A stretch of DNA of 64,000 nt from Flavobacterium pisciphilum (GCF_020905345.1 NZ_JAJJMO010000001.1:5084001-5148000), one strand, 5' to 3'. Shown: positions 9,243-18,327, numbered from the stretch's first letter. Notes: a model not told the origin generated them from the sequence alone. Made by a program: numbers and translations.

Positions 9243-9944
9243 ATGAAGTATAAATTAGCAGTGACAGCTCTATTGTTTTCAATCATTTCTTTTGCTCAAA
9301 CAATTGTAAATGGGAATATGAAAACCGAAATCATTCAAAAACATGAACTAGGGTACGCATTGCATATTCCAGCAAGTATAAAAGAGAAAAAACCATTGCT
9401 AATTTTTCTTCATGGTTCAGGCGAAAAGGGAACCGATATTGAAAAAGTAAAAATTCACGGTCCATTTAAGTATTTAAAAGATCACAAACTAGATGCATAT
9501 GTTCTTGCTCCACAATGCCCGGAGAATGAAGAATGGGATGCAGAAGTTTTATACCGATTGATTTTAAAAATCCAGAAAGAGAATAATATCGATTCAGATC
9601 GAATTTATGTTACTGGGCTAAGTTTAGGAGGTTGGGGAACATGGAATCTAGCTTTTGCACATCCAGATATGTTTGCAGCAATTGTGCCTATTTCAGGATT
9701 TGTAGATTTAATTCAGTTAGAACAAACCTGTAAAATAGCAAAGATTCCAACACGAATTTTTCACGGATTAATGGATGATGTCGTGAATATAGATTATGCG
9801 ATTACAATTTATAAGGAATTAAAAAAATGTAATAGCAATGTAGAATTGACCATTTTTGATGATGCAGGTCATGATAGTTGGTCGAGAGTATATGACAACC
9901 AGCAAATTTATGACTGGATGTTCAAACAAGTAAGAAATAAATAA
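9243..9944 (+). CDS. Secreted alpha/beta-hydrolase, probable esterase
   Basis: This 233-residue protein has a signal peptide ending at SFAQ and a compact alpha/beta-hydrolase fold of the prolyl-oligopeptidase or PHB-depolymerase-like type. The oxyanion-hole region LIFLHGSGEKG, the nucleophile elbow GLSLGG (Ser127), an acidic residue at 178/179 (GLMDDVVN) and His210 (DAGHDSW) make a complete triad. It sits 12 bases after the glucanase and 10 before the GH3 gene, so it belongs to the glucan operon. An ester-removing role, for example on succinylated or acetylated glucan, is an inference from context. Confidence 0.8.
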   Translation: MKYKLAVTALLFSIISFAQTIVNGNMKTEIIQKHELGYALHIPASIKEKKPLLIFLHGSGEKGTDIEKVKIHGPFKYLKDHKLDAYVLAPQCPENEEWDAEVLYRLILKIQKENNIDSDRIYVTGLSLGGWGTWNLAFAHPDMFAAIVPISGFVDLIQLEQTCKIAKIPTRIFHGLMDDVVNIDYAITIYKELKKCNSNVELTIFDDAGHDSWSRVYDNQQIYDWMFKQVRNK

Positions 9945-9954
9945 AACCCATAGA

Positions 9955-12255
9955 ATGAAAAACAAATTAGTAATACTCTTTTTAGGATGTACTTTTTTGA
10001 GTTATGCTCAAAAGAAAGAAGCCAAAAAAACTGTAAAGATTAAGCCAAGAACAGAGTTTGTTTCAGAGTTGATGTCAAAAATGACAGTAGACGAAAAAAT
10101 CGGACAGTTAAATTTACCTACTTCAGGAGATATAACAACTGGTCAAGCTAATAGTTCTAATGTTGCTAAAAATATTGAAGAAGGCAAAGTAGGTGGATTA
10201 TTCAATATTAAATCAGTTAAGAAGATAAAAGAAGTACAAAGGATTGCAGTAGAAAAAAGCAGATTAAAAATTCCATTGCTTTTTGGTATGGATGTTATTC
10301 ATGGTTACGAGACTACTTTTCCTATCCCTCTAGGATTATCTTGTATTTGGGATATGAAATTGATTGAAAGAAGTGCTCAAATTGCTGCAAAAGAAGCTAG
10401 TGCTGATGGTATTAACTGGACTTTCTCACCTATGGTAGATATCTCTCGTGATCCACGTTGGGGTAGAGTTTCAGAGGGATCAGGAGAAGATCCGTTTTTA
10501 GGTAGCGAAATTGCAAAAGCAATGGTAAATGGATACCAACAAAATGATCTTTCAAAAAACAATACGCTATTATCATGTGTAAAACATTTTGCTTTATATG
10601 GTGCGCCAGAAGCAGGACGTGATTACAACACAGTAGATATGAGTAAAATAAGAATGTATAATGAGTATTTCCCTCCTTATAAAGCAGCTGTAGATGCAGG
10701 TGTAGGTTCAGTTATGGCATCATTTAATGAAGTTGATGGAATCCCAGCAACTGGAAGTAAATGGTTAATGACAGATGTTTTAAGAAAAGAATGGGGTTTT
10801 AAAGGATTTGTTGTTACAGATTATACAGGAATTCCAGAAATGATTGACCACGGAATGGGTGATTTGCAAACTGTATCAGCATTAGCTTTAAATGCAGGTG
10901 TTGAGATGGATATGGTAGGAGAAGGATTCCTTACTACATTAAAAAAATCATTGGCAGAGAATAAAGTAAGTATGGAACAATTGGATAATGCGGTGCGTCT
11001 TATCCTTGAAGCAAAATACGATTTAGGATTGTTTGAAGATCCATATAGATATTGTGATGATAAAAGAGCTAAAACTGAAATTTTCACAACAAGCCATAGA
11101 GCCGAAGCAAGAAAAATTGCTTCTCAATCATTGGTTTTATTGAAAAATCAAAATCAGATTTTGCCTTTGAAAAAATCAGGAACTATTGCAGTAATCGGAC
11201 CATTGGCAGATGCTAAAGAAAACATGCCAGGAACTTGGAGTGTTGCTACAAACATGAATACAGCTATTTCATTATTAACAGGAATCAAAGAAGTTGCAGG
11301 TAAATCGACAAAAGTGCTTTATGCAAAAGGAAGTAACTTAGATTACGATGCAGCATTTGAGGAAAAAGCAACAATGTTTGGTAAAACATTACACCGTGAT
11401 AACAGAACTAAAGAAGAATTACTTGCTGAAGCTTTAAAAGTAGCTAATCAATCGGATGTAATTGTAGCTGCAATTGGAGAATCTGCTGAGATGAGTGGAG
11501 AAAGCAGCAGTAGAACTAATTTAGAAATTCCACAAGCGCAAAAAGATTTATTACAAGCATTATTAAAAACAGGAAAACCAGTTGTTTTAGTTTTATTTGA
11601 TGGTCGTCCATTAGTAATAAAAGAAGAGAACGAAACAGTTCCAGCTATTCTTAATGTTTGGTTTGCAGGAAGTGAAGCAGGATATGCAATTGCAGATGTT
11701 TTGTTTGGAGATGAAAATCCTTCAGGAAAATTAACTTCAACATTCCCAAGAAACGTAGGACAAGTGCCTATTTATTATAACCAAAAAAATACAGGAAGAC
11801 CACTTTTAAACAAAGAAGGGAAATTTGAAAAATTCAGATCAAACTTTATAGATGAAAGAAACGAGCCTTTATTCGCTTTTGGTTATGGATTAAGTTATAC
11901 AACTTTCGACTATTCAAACTTAAAAATTTCATTTGATAAAATGAATTTCAACGGAAAACTAAATGTTACTGTTGATGTTACAAATACAGGGAATTTTGAT
12001 GGTAAAGAAGTAGTACAATTGTACATAAGAGATTTAGTAGGTTCAGTTACAAGACCAGTAAGAGAACTTAAAGGTTTCCAAAAAATACACCTTAAAAAAG
12101 GTGAAAAACAAACTGTGAATTTTGAAATTTCAGTAGAAGATTTGAAATTTTATAATTCAAATTTAAAATTTATTGCAGAGCCAGGCCAATTCGACATATT
12201 CGTAGGTGGAGACTCTAATGCAGACAAGAAAGTTAGTTTTGAGTTAATCAATTAA
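9955..12255 (+). CDS. GH3 beta-glucosidase (BglX-like), probable beta-1,2-glucosidase
   Basis: The 766-residue protein has a signal peptide (LFLGCTFLSYAQ), an N-terminal TIM-barrel GH3 domain, an alpha/beta sandwich domain and a C-terminal fibronectin-III-like domain from about residue 665. Asp289 in FVVTDYTG is the expected nucleophile, and Glu516 in MSGESSSR is a good acid/base candidate. The length matches periplasmic BglX-type enzymes. In beta-1,2-glucan loci of Bacteroidota a GH3 of this kind releases glucose from sophoro-oligosaccharides, which fits the GH144 neighbour. Other beta-glucoside linkages remain possible. It is the last gene before a strong terminator. Confidence 0.92.
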   Translation: MKNKLVILFLGCTFLSYAQKKEAKKTVKIKPRTEFVSELMSKMTVDEKIGQLNLPTSGDITTGQANSSNVAKNIEEGKVGGLFNIKSVKKIKEVQRIAVEKSRLKIPLLFGMDVIHGYETTFPIPLGLSCIWDMKLIERSAQIAAKEASADGINWTFSPMVDISRDPRWGRVSEGSGEDPFLGSEIAKAMVNGYQQNDLSKNNTLLSCVKHFALYGAPEAGRDYNTVDMSKIRMYNEYFPPYKAAVDAGVGSVMASFNEVDGIPATGSKWLMTDVLRKEWGFKGFVVTDYTGIPEMIDHGMGDLQTVSALALNAGVEMDMVGEGFLTTLKKSLAENKVSMEQLDNAVRLILEAKYDLGLFEDPYRYCDDKRAKTEIFTTSHRAEARKIASQSLVLLKNQNQILPLKKSGTIAVIGPLADAKENMPGTWSVATNMNTAISLLTGIKEVAGKSTKVLYAKGSNLDYDAAFEEKATMFGKTLHRDNRTKEELLAEALKVANQSDVIVAAIGESAEMSGESSSRTNLEIPQAQKDLLQALLKTGKPVVLVLFDGRPLVIKEENETVPAILNVWFAGSEAGYAIADVLFGDENPSGKLTSTFPRNVGQVPIYYNQKNTGRPLLNKEGKFEKFRSNFIDERNEPLFAFGYGLSYTTFDYSNLKISFDKMNFNGKLNVTVDVTNTGNFDGKEVVQLYIRDLVGSVTRPVRELKGFQKIHLKKGEKQTVNFEISVEDLKFYNSNLKFIAEPGQFDIFVGGDSNADKKVSFELIN

Positions 12256-12281
12256 TTGGTTGGTTAGATTGATTCGTGTTT

Positions 12282-12316
12282 GGCCCTTCGTATTGGTTTC
12301 GAAGGGCCTTTTTTTT
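12282..12316 (+). terminator. Terminator of the glucan operon
   Basis: GGCCCTTCG (12282-12290) pairs perfectly with CGAAGGGCC (12300-12308) around a 9-base loop, followed by eight T. Confidence 0.92.
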
Positions 12317-12441
12317 AACTTAAAATTTATTTTTTAAGATATTTAGTTCTTAGTCAGATATGATAAAACATAGTAGTTTCTAAAGAAACGCTACATCTAT
12401 TAATTTTTTAGAATAATTATAAACCTTAAAATTTCTATATA

Positions 12442-13224
12442 ATGAATGCTATTAAAATATTCCCTGCATTTTTGATGCTAATGATATTTGTATTTACTTC
12501 TTGTAATGTCACAAAAAATGGTATTGTTGCACATCGTGGAGCATGGAAAAAAAATAATTTACCAGAAAACTCAATTGCTGCTCTTAGACACGCTATAGAT
12601 TTAAAAGCTGTAGGTTCAGAATTTGACGTTGTTATGACAGTCGATGACTCACTTGTGATAAATCATGATCCACATTATAATAACTTAATTGTTGAAGAAA
12701 CTAAATATGCAGACTTAATCAAGTTTAAACTTTCTAATGGAGAGAAACTACCAACTTTGAGAGAGTATATTATAGAAGGGAAAAAGAATAATAAGCACAC
12801 TACTTTGGTATGCGAAATAAAACCTTCAGGAGTAAGTAAAGAGAGAGGAAAAAAAATTGCTTTAAAAGCAGTTGAGATAGTTAAAAGTCTTAATGCAGAA
12901 AAGATAACTTCATATATCAGTTTTGATTATGAAATACTGAAACAAATTAGAGAAGTAGATTCTAAAACTACATTGCAATATTTGGAAGGAAATAAATCTC
13001 CAAAAGAAGTAAAACTAGATAATATAACAGGTGTTGATTATCATTATTCAGTTTTTAGAAAATACCCAAATTGGATTAAAGAAGCAAAGGATAATAAGAT
13101 AACTTTAAATGTCTGGACAGTTAATGATGTTGTTGATATGGATTGGATTATTGAAAATAATTTTGACTATATCACAACCAATGAACCAGAGTTGTTAAGT
13201 GAAAGAATAAAGGTTAAAAAATAG
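12442..13224 (+). CDS. Glycerophosphodiester phosphodiesterase family lipoprotein
   Basis: The product has 260 residues with a lipoprotein signal (MIFVFTSCNVTK). The GDPD TIM-barrel motifs are present: AHRGAW with His31, ENSIAALRHAI, SEFDVVMTVDDSLVINHDP with His75, a conserved CEIKP and the C-terminal VWTVND...TTNEPELL. These enzymes hydrolyse glycerophosphodiesters to glycerol-3-phosphate and an alcohol, using a divalent metal. The gene lies 186 bases after the glucan operon and 32 bases before the GH43 gene, with which it probably forms an operon. A role on phosphoglycerol groups of glucans is possible but inferred; ordinary phospholipid scavenging is the conservative reading. Confidence 0.9.
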   Translation: MNAIKIFPAFLMLMIFVFTSCNVTKNGIVAHRGAWKKNNLPENSIAALRHAIDLKAVGSEFDVVMTVDDSLVINHDPHYNNLIVEETKYADLIKFKLSNGEKLPTLREYIIEGKKNNKHTTLVCEIKPSGVSKERGKKIALKAVEIVKSLNAEKITSYISFDYEILKQIREVDSKTTLQYLEGNKSPKEVKLDNITGVDYHYSVFRKYPNWIKEAKDNKITLNVWTVNDVVDMDWIIENNFDYITTNEPELLSERIKVKK

Positions 13225-13256
13225 ATTTCTTTTAAATCTTATTTGTAAAATTTAAA

Positions 13257-15191
13257 ATGATGAAAAATAGATATAAACTGTATTCAATAGTGCTTTTACT
13301 GCTTTTGGTAGGATGTAAAATTCATACATCTGAATCAAAAACTAATCTTTTAGGAAAGACCGAATGGTTTGATCCAAATAAACGGGCATCAACATATTGT
13401 AATCCGATAAATATTGGATACAATTACACCACTGAAAATCATAACAGAATTCCTGAATCCCGTCGTTCGAGTGCCGATCCTGTAATTATCACTTATAAAG
13501 GGGAATATTATTTATTTGCTACAAATCAAGCAGGATTCTTTTGGAGTAAAGATATGTCTAACTGGGAATTTGTTTACGGAAGTTTTCAAAGACGACCAGC
13601 CGACGATGATCAGTGTGCACCAGCAGCTTGGGTAGTAAATGATACCTTATTTTATGTAGGATCCACATGGAAGAAAGATCACCCAGTTTGGAAAACGGCT
13701 GATCCAAAATCAGGTAGATGGTTGAGACATGTTGATACAGCAATGTTACCAACTTGGGATCCAGCAATTTTTCAGGATGATGATAAAAAAGTATATATGT
13801 ACTATGGTTCAAGCGGGAAATTACCACTTGTAGGAACCGAAGTAGATTATAAAACATGGTTACCAGTAGGGAATCAGGCAGATTATGCAAAACTGTATGC
13901 AGCAACTGAGGTAGAAGACATTCAGCGTCCGTATGGAGAGATAAAAGAGGTGGTGGGCTTAGATCCTGCAAATCATGGTTGGGAGCGCTTTGGGCCTAAT
14001 AATGATATGGAACCAGCGCCTTGGGGAGATTTTATTGAGGGAGCTTGGATGACCAAACATAACGGAAAGTATTATATGCAATACGGAGCTCCAGCTACTG
14101 AGTTTAAAGGGTATGCCAATGGGGTGCATGTAGGAGACCATCCTTTAGGTCCATTTGTTTACCAAAAACACAACCCGATGTCATATAAACCAGGAGGATT
14201 TGTAATAGGAGCAGGGCACGGAAATACGTTTGCTGATAATTATGGTAATTATTGGAATACAGGAACATGCAAAATATCAATAAAAGACCGGTTTGAGCGC
14301 CGGATTGATATGTTTCCAGCAGGATTTGATAAAGATGATGTAATGTACTCTATCACATCGTATGGAGATTTTCCAATAGTACTACCAACAAAACAACGAG
14401 ATCAGACCAAAGGAGCCTCATCAGGATGGATGTTACTTTCGTATAAAAAGCCAGTAACGGTTTCGTCATCAGAAGAATGCATGGAGGTTCAAACGCATAG
14501 GGTAGACAATGGAGGAAAAAAAGTATTTGAAAAAATATGTTACGATGCTAAAAATCTGACAGATGAGAATATTCAAACCTATTGGTCTGCAAAAACGAGT
14601 AATTCAGGAGAATGGTTGCAACTGGATTTAGGTAGAAAAATGCAAGTAAATGCTTTGCAAATAAACTATGCCGATCATAAAGCGACACAATATAATAAGG
14701 CAATGGATATTTATTATCAGTATAAGATATTTATGTCAGATGATGCTATAAATTGGACTTTGGTAGTAGATAAGTCACAGAATGATAAAGATGTACCACA
14801 TGATTACGTAGAATTAACAAAACCCATTAAGGCTCGTTATATAAAAATGGTAAACATACATAATGCTTCAGGATTGTTTGCTGTGTCAGATTTTAGAGTT
14901 TTTGGAAATGGATTATTAGAAAAACCAAAACCAGTTTCAGAATTTAAAGTTGATAGAAGTTCTAAAGATAGCCGTAATGCAATGATACAATGGAAACAAC
15001 AACCAGATGCAATAGGGTATAATATTTATTATGGAATTACACCTGATAAATTGTACAACAGCATTATGGTTTACGATGAAAGCACTTATGATTTCAGAGG
15101 TTTAGACAAAGGAACTAATTACTATTTTACTATTGAAGCTTTTAATGAGAATGGTATTAGTCTGAAAAATGAAATTATTGAAGTTAAATAA
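13257..15191 (+). CDS. GH43 glycosidase with discoidin (CBM32-like) and FnIII domains
   Basis: This is a 644-residue lipoprotein (LLLLVGCKIH). A five-bladed GH43 propeller covers about residues 60-400, with the expected triad visible as Asp74 (SSADPVI), Asp168 (TWDPAIF) and Glu261 (IEGAWM). A discoidin/F5-8C domain at about 400-560 (NIQTYWSAKTS, LQLDLGRKMQVNALQI) should bind sugar, and a FnIII domain closes the protein. Known activities of the family are arabinofuranosidase, xylosidase and galactosidase; I cannot tell which applies. It starts 32 bases after the phosphodiesterase gene. Confidence 0.88.
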   Translation: MMKNRYKLYSIVLLLLLVGCKIHTSESKTNLLGKTEWFDPNKRASTYCNPINIGYNYTTENHNRIPESRRSSADPVIITYKGEYYLFATNQAGFFWSKDMSNWEFVYGSFQRRPADDDQCAPAAWVVNDTLFYVGSTWKKDHPVWKTADPKSGRWLRHVDTAMLPTWDPAIFQDDDKKVYMYYGSSGKLPLVGTEVDYKTWLPVGNQADYAKLYAATEVEDIQRPYGEIKEVVGLDPANHGWERFGPNNDMEPAPWGDFIEGAWMTKHNGKYYMQYGAPATEFKGYANGVHVGDHPLGPFVYQKHNPMSYKPGGFVIGAGHGNTFADNYGNYWNTGTCKISIKDRFERRIDMFPAGFDKDDVMYSITSYGDFPIVLPTKQRDQTKGASSGWMLLSYKKPVTVSSSEECMEVQTHRVDNGGKKVFEKICYDAKNLTDENIQTYWSAKTSNSGEWLQLDLGRKMQVNALQINYADHKATQYNKAMDIYYQYKIFMSDDAINWTLVVDKSQNDKDVPHDYVELTKPIKARYIKMVNIHNASGLFAVSDFRVFGNGLLEKPKPVSEFKVDRSSKDSRNAMIQWKQQPDAIGYNIYYGITPDKLYNSIMVYDESTYDFRGLDKGTNYYFTIEAFNENGISLKNEIIEVK

Positions 15192-15255
15192 TTATAGATT
15201 CTATTTTTTCAAAAAACGTACAGGAAAATGTAGAAGAGTTACAAAGAAATTTGTT

Positions 15256-15263
15256 TATTTTTG
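15256..15263 (+). promoter_or_regulatory. -7 box of the M28 peptidase gene
   Basis: TATTTTTG matches TAnnTTTG; the predicted transcript would carry a leader of about 40 bases. Confidence 0.45.
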
Positions 15264-15311
15264 AAACTAAAACTTTTTTAAGTTAACTAACTTCAAAACG
15301 CTATATAACCA

Positions 15312-16691
15312 ATGAAAAAAACATCCTTATTAACCTTATTACTTTTAAGTGGTTTGCTGTCATACGCACAAACACCAGATGAAAAGAATATTAAATTAAT
15401 TTACAAATCAGCTTTAACAAATTCTAAATGTTATACATGGTTAGAATACCTATCTAATGATATTGGAGGTCGTTTGTCTGGTTCAACAAACGCTGCTGAA
15501 GCAGTTCAGTACACAAAAAATCAATTAGAAAGTATTGGTTTAGACAGAGTATATCTTCAAGAAGTAATGGTACCACATTGGGTTCGCGGAGAAAAAGAAA
15601 CTGCTTATATTTTAAACAATAAAATAAAAACAGAAGTGCCAATTACAGCATTGGGAGGTTCGATTGCTACACCAAAAACAGGAATTACTGCAGAGGTAAT
15701 CGAAGTAAAAGGGATTAAAGAACTAAATGAACTTGGAGCTAAAGTAAAAGGTAAGATAGTATTCTTTAATAGACCGATGGATCCTGAAAATGTTGAAACC
15801 TTTAAATCATACGGAGGTTGTGTAGATCAAAGATATGCTGGAGCAAAAGAAGCAGCTAAATTTGGAGCAGTGGGAACAATTGTACGTTCGATGAATTTAA
15901 GACAAGATGATTTTCCACATACTGGAGCGCAAAGTTATGGTGATTTGCCAAAATCAGAATACATACCAACTGCTGCAATAAGTACCAATGGAGCAGATTT
16001 ATTAAGTAAATCTTTAAAGAGCAATCCAAATTTAACGTTTTACTTCAAACAGTCTTGTGAGACATTACCAGATGTATTGTCGCATAATGTAATTGGAGAA
16101 TTGAAAGGAACAGAGAATCCAGGAAATATTATGATTGTTGGCGGACATCTTGATTCTTGGGATTTAGCCGACGGTTCACATGATGATGGTGCAGGAGTAG
16201 TACAAAGCATGGAAGTAATACGTATTCTTAAAAATTTAGGGTATAAACCTAAAAACACTATCCGCGTTGTCTTGTTTATGAACGAGGAAAACGGAGGAAA
16301 AGGTGGAGCGATGTATGAAGAAATGGCACAAAAAAATAAAGAGAATCATATTTTTGCATTAGAGAGCGATTCAGGAGGATTTAGCCCAAGAGGGTTTTCT
16401 TTTGAAACAGATGATGAAAATTTCAAAAAAATAGAAAGTTATAAAAGTTTATTTGAGCCTTATTTAGTTCATAGTTTTGTAAAAGGGCATAGTGGGTCAG
16501 ATATTGGACATTTAACCTCTAAAACGCTTGTTAAAGCTGGTTTGAAGCCAGATTCACAACGTTACTTTGATTATCACCATGCAGCCAATGATAAATTTGA
16601 TGCAATAAACAAAAGAGAACTAGAATTGGGAGCTGCAACAATGGCTTCATTGGTGTATCTTATTGATCAAAATGGAATCTTAACCAAATAG
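15312..16691 (+). CDS. Secreted M28-family zinc aminopeptidase/carboxypeptidase
   Basis: The 459-residue protein has a signal peptide ending at SYAQ, a protease-associated (PA) insert at about residues 120-240, and an M28 catalytic domain. The dizinc ligands and catalytic Glu are readable in GGHLDSWDLADGSHDDGAG, NEENGG, ESDSGG and FDYHHAANDKFD. The overall layout resembles plasma glutamate carboxypeptidase/aminopeptidase Q-type enzymes. It has its own promoter and terminator and is probably unrelated to the glucan locus. It should act in the periplasm or outside the cell. Confidence 0.9.
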   Translation: MKKTSLLTLLLLSGLLSYAQTPDEKNIKLIYKSALTNSKCYTWLEYLSNDIGGRLSGSTNAAEAVQYTKNQLESIGLDRVYLQEVMVPHWVRGEKETAYILNNKIKTEVPITALGGSIATPKTGITAEVIEVKGIKELNELGAKVKGKIVFFNRPMDPENVETFKSYGGCVDQRYAGAKEAAKFGAVGTIVRSMNLRQDDFPHTGAQSYGDLPKSEYIPTAAISTNGADLLSKSLKSNPNLTFYFKQSCETLPDVLSHNVIGELKGTENPGNIMIVGGHLDSWDLADGSHDDGAGVVQSMEVIRILKNLGYKPKNTIRVVLFMNEENGGKGGAMYEEMAQKNKENHIFALESDSGGFSPRGFSFETDDENFKKIESYKSLFEPYLVHSFVKGHSGSDIGHLTSKTLVKAGLKPDSQRYFDYHHAANDKFDAINKRELELGAATMASLVYLIDQNGILTK

Positions 16692-16734
16692 TCTATTTCC
16701 CTTTTTTGTAAATAACAAAAACCACTTAATTTAA

Positions 16735-16774
16735 ATGCCCCAAAAAGGATACAACTTTTTTGGGGCATTTTTTT
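16735..16774 (+). terminator. Terminator after the M28 peptidase
   Basis: ATGCCCCAAAAA (16735-16746) pairs with TTTTTGGGGCAT (16757-16768), followed by T7. Confidence 0.9.
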
Positions 16775-16896
16775 GTACTTAAGTTTTGATTTAAGTATAA
16801 AAATACATCAGATTATTATAATAAACTTAATTAAATGTCTGATTTAGATGTTGTTGTGTTTGTTTTTATTTGTTTTATACTTTATTTAACCATTTA

Positions 16897-16930
16897 TTGA
16901 TTAGACATTGATGACTAATCATTAACTTTG
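16897..16930 (+). promoter_or_regulatory. Promoter of the SDR gene
   Basis: A TTG at 16897-16899 and TAACTTTG at 16923-16930 are separated by 23 bases, at the long end of the Bacteroidota range. The spacer is filled by a palindrome (listed separately), as expected for a repressor-controlled promoter. The start codon is 30 bases downstream. Confidence 0.6.
16898..16921 (+). promoter_or_regulatory. 24-bp palindrome, candidate MarR operator
   Basis: TGATTAGACAT (16898-16908) is mirrored by ATGACTAATCA (16911-16921) with one mismatch per arm and a 2-base centre. It lies exactly between the -33 and -7 boxes of the SDR promoter. The MarR gene after the SDR gene is the natural candidate for the protein that binds it. 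Confidence 0.65.
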
Positions 16931-16959
16931 AAATATAATAATCCTAAAAAAAGAAAAAG

Positions 16960-17709
16960 ATGAAACGTTTTGAAAATAAAGTTGCCTTTATTACAGGAGG
17001 TAATTCAGGAATAGGGAAAGTTTCAGCACTTGCAATTGCAAAAGAAGGGGCTGCAGTAATGATTACTGATCTAGGTGAGACTTCTCAGGTAGTAGAAGAA
17101 ATAAAAAAAGCAGGAGGTAAAGCAGCCTATGTAAAATGTGATGTTTCTAAACCAGAAGAAGTGGAATATGCGGTTAATGAAACAATTAAAATTTTCGGTA
17201 GGTTGGATGTAGCACTTAATAATGCTGGTATTGTAGATACAAGCCTGAAACACATTAATGAAAAAACACTTGAAGAGTGGAACAAAGTAATTGCTGTAAA
17301 TTTGAGCGGTGTGTTTTACGGAATGAAATATCAGATTGCACAGATGCGTAAACAAGGAGGTGGATCGATTGTTAATATCGGTTCAGTAATGAGCCAGGTT
17401 ACAGATATGGGTATTGCTTCGTATGTTTCTTCAAAACATGGAGTGGTCGGATTAACGAAAGCAGCAGCTTTGGAAAATGGAACAGAAAATATTCGTGTCA
17501 ATATAATTGGTCCAGGATATGTTGAAACTCCAATATTAATGGACAATGCTGGATCAGGAGCAGCCGAATATCTAAAATCAAAAACTGCAATGAAACGATT
17601 AGGAAAACCAGAAGAGATTGCTAAAGCATTTTTATTTCTAGCTTCTGATGATGCTAGTTACTGTACAGGAGCCTATTTACCTGTAGACGGAGGGTATTTA
17701 ATTCAATAA
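16960..17709 (+). CDS. SDR-family NAD(P)-dependent oxidoreductase
   Basis: The 249-residue classical short-chain dehydrogenase has the cofactor motif TGGNSGIGK at residues 11-19, NNAG, the catalytic Ser in NIGSVMSQ, YVSSK with the Tyr/Lys pair, and the C-terminal YCTGAYLPVDGGYL. The Asp in MITDLGETS after the second strand suggests a preference for NAD. The substrate is unknown; glucose 1-dehydrogenase and 3-oxoacyl reductase names are common for such sequences but unsupported here. A MarR gene follows and a palindrome covers the promoter, which suggests induction by a small aromatic or oxidising compound. Confidence 0.88.
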   Translation: MKRFENKVAFITGGNSGIGKVSALAIAKEGAAVMITDLGETSQVVEEIKKAGGKAAYVKCDVSKPEEVEYAVNETIKIFGRLDVALNNAGIVDTSLKHINEKTLEEWNKVIAVNLSGVFYGMKYQIAQMRKQGGGSIVNIGSVMSQVTDMGIASYVSSKHGVVGLTKAAALENGTENIRVNIIGPGYVETPILMDNAGSGAAEYLKSKTAMKRLGKPEEIAKAFLFLASDDASYCTGAYLPVDGGYLIQ

Positions 17710-17740
17710 TTAGTATCTTTGAAAGATGTTTTAGAGGAAA

Positions 17741-17769
17741 AAAGAAGGAGATTAGCTCCTTCTTTTTTT
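17741..17769 (+). terminator. Terminator between the SDR and marR genes
   Basis: AAAGAAGGAG (17741-17750) pairs with CTCCTTCTTT (17756-17765) around a 5-base loop, followed by T-rich sequence. A TATCTTTG box at 17714-17721 lies upstream of it, so the hairpin might also act in the marR leader. Confidence 0.75.
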
Positions 17770-17794
17770 ATAATCTTGTTTTACAGATAAAATT

Positions 17795-18247
17795 ATGACT
17801 TTTGATAAAAAACACATTCCTTCTCCTTCCATAAAAAGAGAACTAGGTTTAAATCTGCTTGAAACTTTTAATTGGGCATATACTAAATCTCAATTGTTCT
17901 TTGCTAGATATGGATTGACCTCTCAGCAGTATAATGTCTTAAAAATACTCGCAGATAATGATAAAGCGTTATCTACTTCTGATATATTGGCACAAATGGT
18001 CGAAAAAAATGCAGGGGTTTCACGACTAGTAGATCGTTTAGTCTTGAAGAAATTAGTGATAAAAGAAACTGTAGCTTCCGATAAGCGTTTAATTGCAGTC
18101 ATTATCACTGAAGAAGGAGTAAAGTTGCTGAATAAAGTCGATGTAGAGCTTCATGTATTGGATGAGGAAGTATACGGGGCATTAACAAATCAAGAAGCAG
18201 ATCAGCTAAATTACTTATTGAAGAAAATAAAAAACACAGAGATATAA
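17795..18247 (+). CDS. MarR-family transcriptional regulator
   Basis: This is a 150-residue winged-helix protein. LTSQQYNVLKIL starts the HTH, followed by LSTSDILAQM, the recognition-helix region AGVSRLVDRLVLKKLV and a wing with ASDKRLIAVIITEEG. The protein starts 85 bases after the SDR stop, beyond a terminator. It probably represses the SDR gene through the palindrome at 16898-16921; this is inferred from position. Confidence 0.88.
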   Translation: MTFDKKHIPSPSIKRELGLNLLETFNWAYTKSQLFFARYGLTSQQYNVLKILADNDKALSTSDILAQMVEKNAGVSRLVDRLVLKKLVIKETVASDKRLIAVIITEEGVKLLNKVDVELHVLDEEVYGALTNQEADQLNYLLKKIKNTEI

Positions 18248-18288
18248 AAGTATCTTTTTTTAGATAATACTTTAAAATTAAATGTATA

Positions 18289-18325
18289 AAAGCCGTCCCA
18301 AATTAGTGTTGAGACGGCTTTTTTT
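18289..18325. terminator. Bidirectional terminator between convergent marR and creD
   Basis: AAAGCCGTC (18289-18297) pairs with GACGGCTTT (18313-18321) and is followed by a T-run on the plus strand. It serves marR and may also serve the minus-strand creD operon. Confidence 0.8.
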
Positions 18326-18327
18326 GT

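Noticed and set aside
13558..13971. A 137-codon minus-strand frame
   Set aside because: It lies wholly inside the GH43 coding sequence, whose domain motifs are clear; the reverse product resembles nothing.
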